A stretch of 64,000 nt of DNA, from the NCBI RefSeq assembly GCF_900187975.1, contig NZ_FZPC01000032.1, positions 1 through 64,000 on the forward strand, given 5' to 3'. The position numbers were made by a program, and so were the translations under genes. The DNA is from Pseudomonas delhiensis. Its GTDB lineage: Bacteria > Pseudomonadota > Gammaproteobacteria > Pseudomonadales > Pseudomonadaceae. Shown here piece after piece: positions 62,248 through 64,000 of the stretch (its first letter is position 1; each line of letters opens with the position of its first letter). The notes under the pieces were generated by a model. That model was not told where the DNA came from. It was given only the letters and a program-made list of their open reading frames with translations, and did not search any database.

Positions 62248-64000
62248 ATGCGCGTCGACTCCACCGCGCCTGAGACTCCGCAAACCGCCAGCGCCCCTTC
62301 CCGCCCCCGCCTGATCGAACGGCTCGGCGCCCACCGCCAGGCCATCGGCGTCGGCGTCACCCTGTTGCTGTTCGCCCTGGCGCTGGTGGCCTGCTACCAC
62401 CTGCTGCGCGACATCGATCCCTATTCCCTGCACGACGCCATCCTCGACATCCCCGGCGACGCGCTGTTCGGCGCCCTGGCCGCGACGGTCGCGGGGTTCA
62501 TCTGCCTGCTCGGCTACGAATGGTCGGCCACCCGCTTCGCCGGGGTGAAGCTGCCGCTGCCGACGCTGCTGACCGGCGGCTTCAGCGCCTTCGCCATCGG
62601 CAACGCGGTGGGCCTGTCGATGCTCTCCGGCGGTTCGGTGCGCTACCGCCTGTACGCCCGCGCCGGGCTGAACGCCATGGAAGTGGCGCGCATGACGCTG
62701 TTCGCCAGCCTGTCCCTGGGCTGCGCGCTGCCGATCCTGGCGGCCATGGCCGCGCTCAGCGACCTGCCCGACGCCGCCCTGGCGCTGAACCTGCCGCAGT
62801 GGCTGGTGGCGACCCTGGCGGTGGCCATCCTGGCCTTCTGCGTGCTGCTGGTGGTCGGCATGGAGCGGCGCCGCGAGCCGGAGCAGCCGTCGCCGGACAG
62901 CCAGCTGATCCGCATAGGCCGCCGTTCGGTGCGCCTGCCGGGCCTGCGCCTGTCGCTGCTGCAGTTGGTGATCACCGCGCTGGACGTGGCCGCCGCCGCC
63001 ACCGTGCTCTACCTGCTGCTGCCCGAGGCGCCGCCGTTCGGCGCCTTCCTGCTGGTCTACATGATCGCCCTGGCCGCCGGCGTGCTCAGCCACGTGCCCG
63101 GCGGCGTCGGGGTGTTCGAGGCGATCCTGCTGGCGGCCTTCGCCGGCCAGCTGGGCGCCGCGCCCCTGGCCGCCGCCCTGCTGATGTATCGCCTCATCTA
63201 TGTGGTGCTGCCGCTGCTGCTGGCCTGCCTGCTGCTGCTGGTGGTCGAGGCGCGGCGCATGCTCCTGGCGCGCCAGGCGATGCGCGTGGCGTCCGGCCTG
63301 GCTGCGCCGGTGCTGGCGGTGCTGGTGTTCATTTCCGGCATCGTCCTGCTGTTCTCCGGCGCCACCCCGTCCATCGACACCCGCCTGGACCAGCTGGACT
63401 TCCTGGTCCCGCACCGCCTGGTGGATGCCTCGCACTTCGCCGCCAGCCTGATCGGCGTGCTCTGCCTGCTGCTGGCCCAGGGCCTGCGCCGGCGGCTGTC
63501 GGCGGCCTGGGCGATCACCCTGGTGCTGCTGCTCAGCGGCGCGGTGCTGTCGCTGCTCAAGGGCGTGGACTGGGAGGAAGCGCTGATCCTCGGCGTCACC
63601 GCCCTGCTGCTGGCGATCTTCCGCCGCTCCTTCTACCGCCGCAGCCGGCTGATGGAAGTGCCCTTCTCGCCGCTGTACCTGGCGGCGGCCGCCTGCGTGG
63701 TGGCGGCGTCCATCTGGCTGTTCCTGTTCGCCTACCAGGACGTGCCCTACAGCCACGAGCTGTGGTGGCAGTTCGCCCTCGACGCCGACGCCCCGCGCGG
63801 CCTGCGCGCCCTGCTGGGCAGTTGCCTGCTGCTGGCCGCGGTGGGCCTGACCTGGCTGCTGCGCACCTCGCCGCCGGCGATCCACGAGCCGGGCGCCGAG
63901 GAACTGGACCGCGCCGCCGCCATCCTCGCCCGTTCCGAGCAGCCCGACGGCGGCCTGGCGCTGTCCGGCGACAAGGCCCTGCTGTTCCACCCCGGCCAGG
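62248..64000 (+). CDS. mprF: MprF-like phosphatidylglycerol aminoacyl-transferase / flippase (partial, runs off right edge)
   Basis: 584 codons are visible with no stop before the window ends. After a cytoplasmic N-terminus come many transmembrane helices, including IGVGVTLLLFALALVACYHLL, FGALAATVAGFICLLGYEWSA and SLLQLVITALDVAAAATVLYLLL. The conserved LSHVPGGVGVFEAILL is typical of MprF flippase domains. The last part (ILARSEQPDGGLALSGDKALLFHP) is the beginning of the catalytic domain, which adds Ala or Lys to phosphatidylglycerol. The PAO1 homologue makes alanyl-PG and confers acid and cationic-peptide tolerance. Start 62248 has GAGGTG upstream. Confidence 0.9.
   Translation, partial: MRVDSTAPETPQTASAPSRPRLIERLGAHRQAIGVGVTLLLFALALVACYHLLRDIDPYSLHDAILDIPGDALFGALAATVAGFICLLGYEWSATRFAGVKLPLPTLLTGGFSAFAIGNAVGLSMLSGGSVRYRLYARAGLNAMEVARMTLFASLSLGCALPILAAMAALSDLPDAALALNLPQWLVATLAVAILAFCVLLVVGMERRREPEQPSPDSQLIRIGRRSVRLPGLRLSLLQLVITALDVAAAATVLYLLLPEAPPFGAFLLVYMIALAAGVLSHVPGGVGVFEAILLAAFAGQLGAAPLAAALLMYRLIYVVLPLLLACLLLLVVEARRMLLARQAMRVASGLAAPVLAVLVFISGIVLLFSGATPSIDTRLDQLDFLVPHRLVDASHFAASLIGVLCLLLAQGLRRRLSAAWAITLVLLLSGAVLSLLKGVDWEEALILGVTALLLAIFRRSFYRRSRLMEVPFSPLYLAAAACVVAASIWLFLFAYQDVPYSHELWWQFALDADAPRGLRALLGSCLLLAAVGLTWLLRTSPPAIHEPGAEELDRAAAILARSEQPDGGLALSGDKALLFHPGQ

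Overview
The window is a 64 kb piece of a high-GC Pseudomonas chromosome, probably from the P. aeruginosa / nitroreducens / citronellolis / knackmussii side of the genus. Evidence for this is the complete tol-pal, ruv, oprD-proS, purMN, relA-cysM, pirA-pirRS, gacS-ldhA and mprF neighbourhoods. From memory, and not by database search, their order matches the PAO1 stretch from about PA0976 down to PA0920. Species cannot be fixed from the sequence alone.

Layout. (1) 1-5.9 kb is an accessory-looking sulfur-scavenging block: a LysR regulator, divergent from a TonB-dependent receptor, an AtsK-type alkylsulfatase dioxygenase and a second TauD/TfdA dioxygenase. It abuts the 3' side of tRNA-Lys(UUU), a known Pseudomonas island site. 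(2) 6-18.5 kb is core: queC-queE (queuosine precursor), ybgC-tolQRAB-pal-cpoB (envelope), ruvCAB (recombination), pmpR and aspS. (3) 18.5-29.2 kb holds dps, a membrane-anchored cold-shock-domain protein, slyX, a HIT protein, oprD, proS, a lipoprotein, acylphosphatase, a TlpA-like thioredoxin and several unknowns. (4) 29.3-44.4 kb holds yihY, arsC-wrbA-DUF2069, hda, purM-purN, lpxO and the cysM-rlmD-relA-mazG cluster. (5) 44.7-53.9 kb holds the iron-siderophore receptor pirA with pirR-pirS, the global hybrid sensor gacS, ldhA and a small lipoprotein pair. (6) 54-60.4 kb is an inducible glycine-cleavage operon, gcvH-gcvP-gcvT, with its sigma-54 activator GcsR, a sigma-54 promoter and three 18-bp operator-like repeats. 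(7) 60.5-64 kb holds dinB, two tandem initiator-tRNA units and the first part of an mprF homologue that runs off the right edge.

Most notable points. The gacS reading frame is broken at its extreme N-terminus: a GTG with a strong ribosome-binding site opens a 19-codon dead-end frame, and the rest of GacS continues in another frame. The glycine-cleavage control region is unusually readable. A mosaic of two intergenic repeat families sits almost entirely between convergent gene ends. I found no CRISPR array, prophage, toxin-antitoxin pair or obviously new multi-gene system; most of the window is ordinary core genome.
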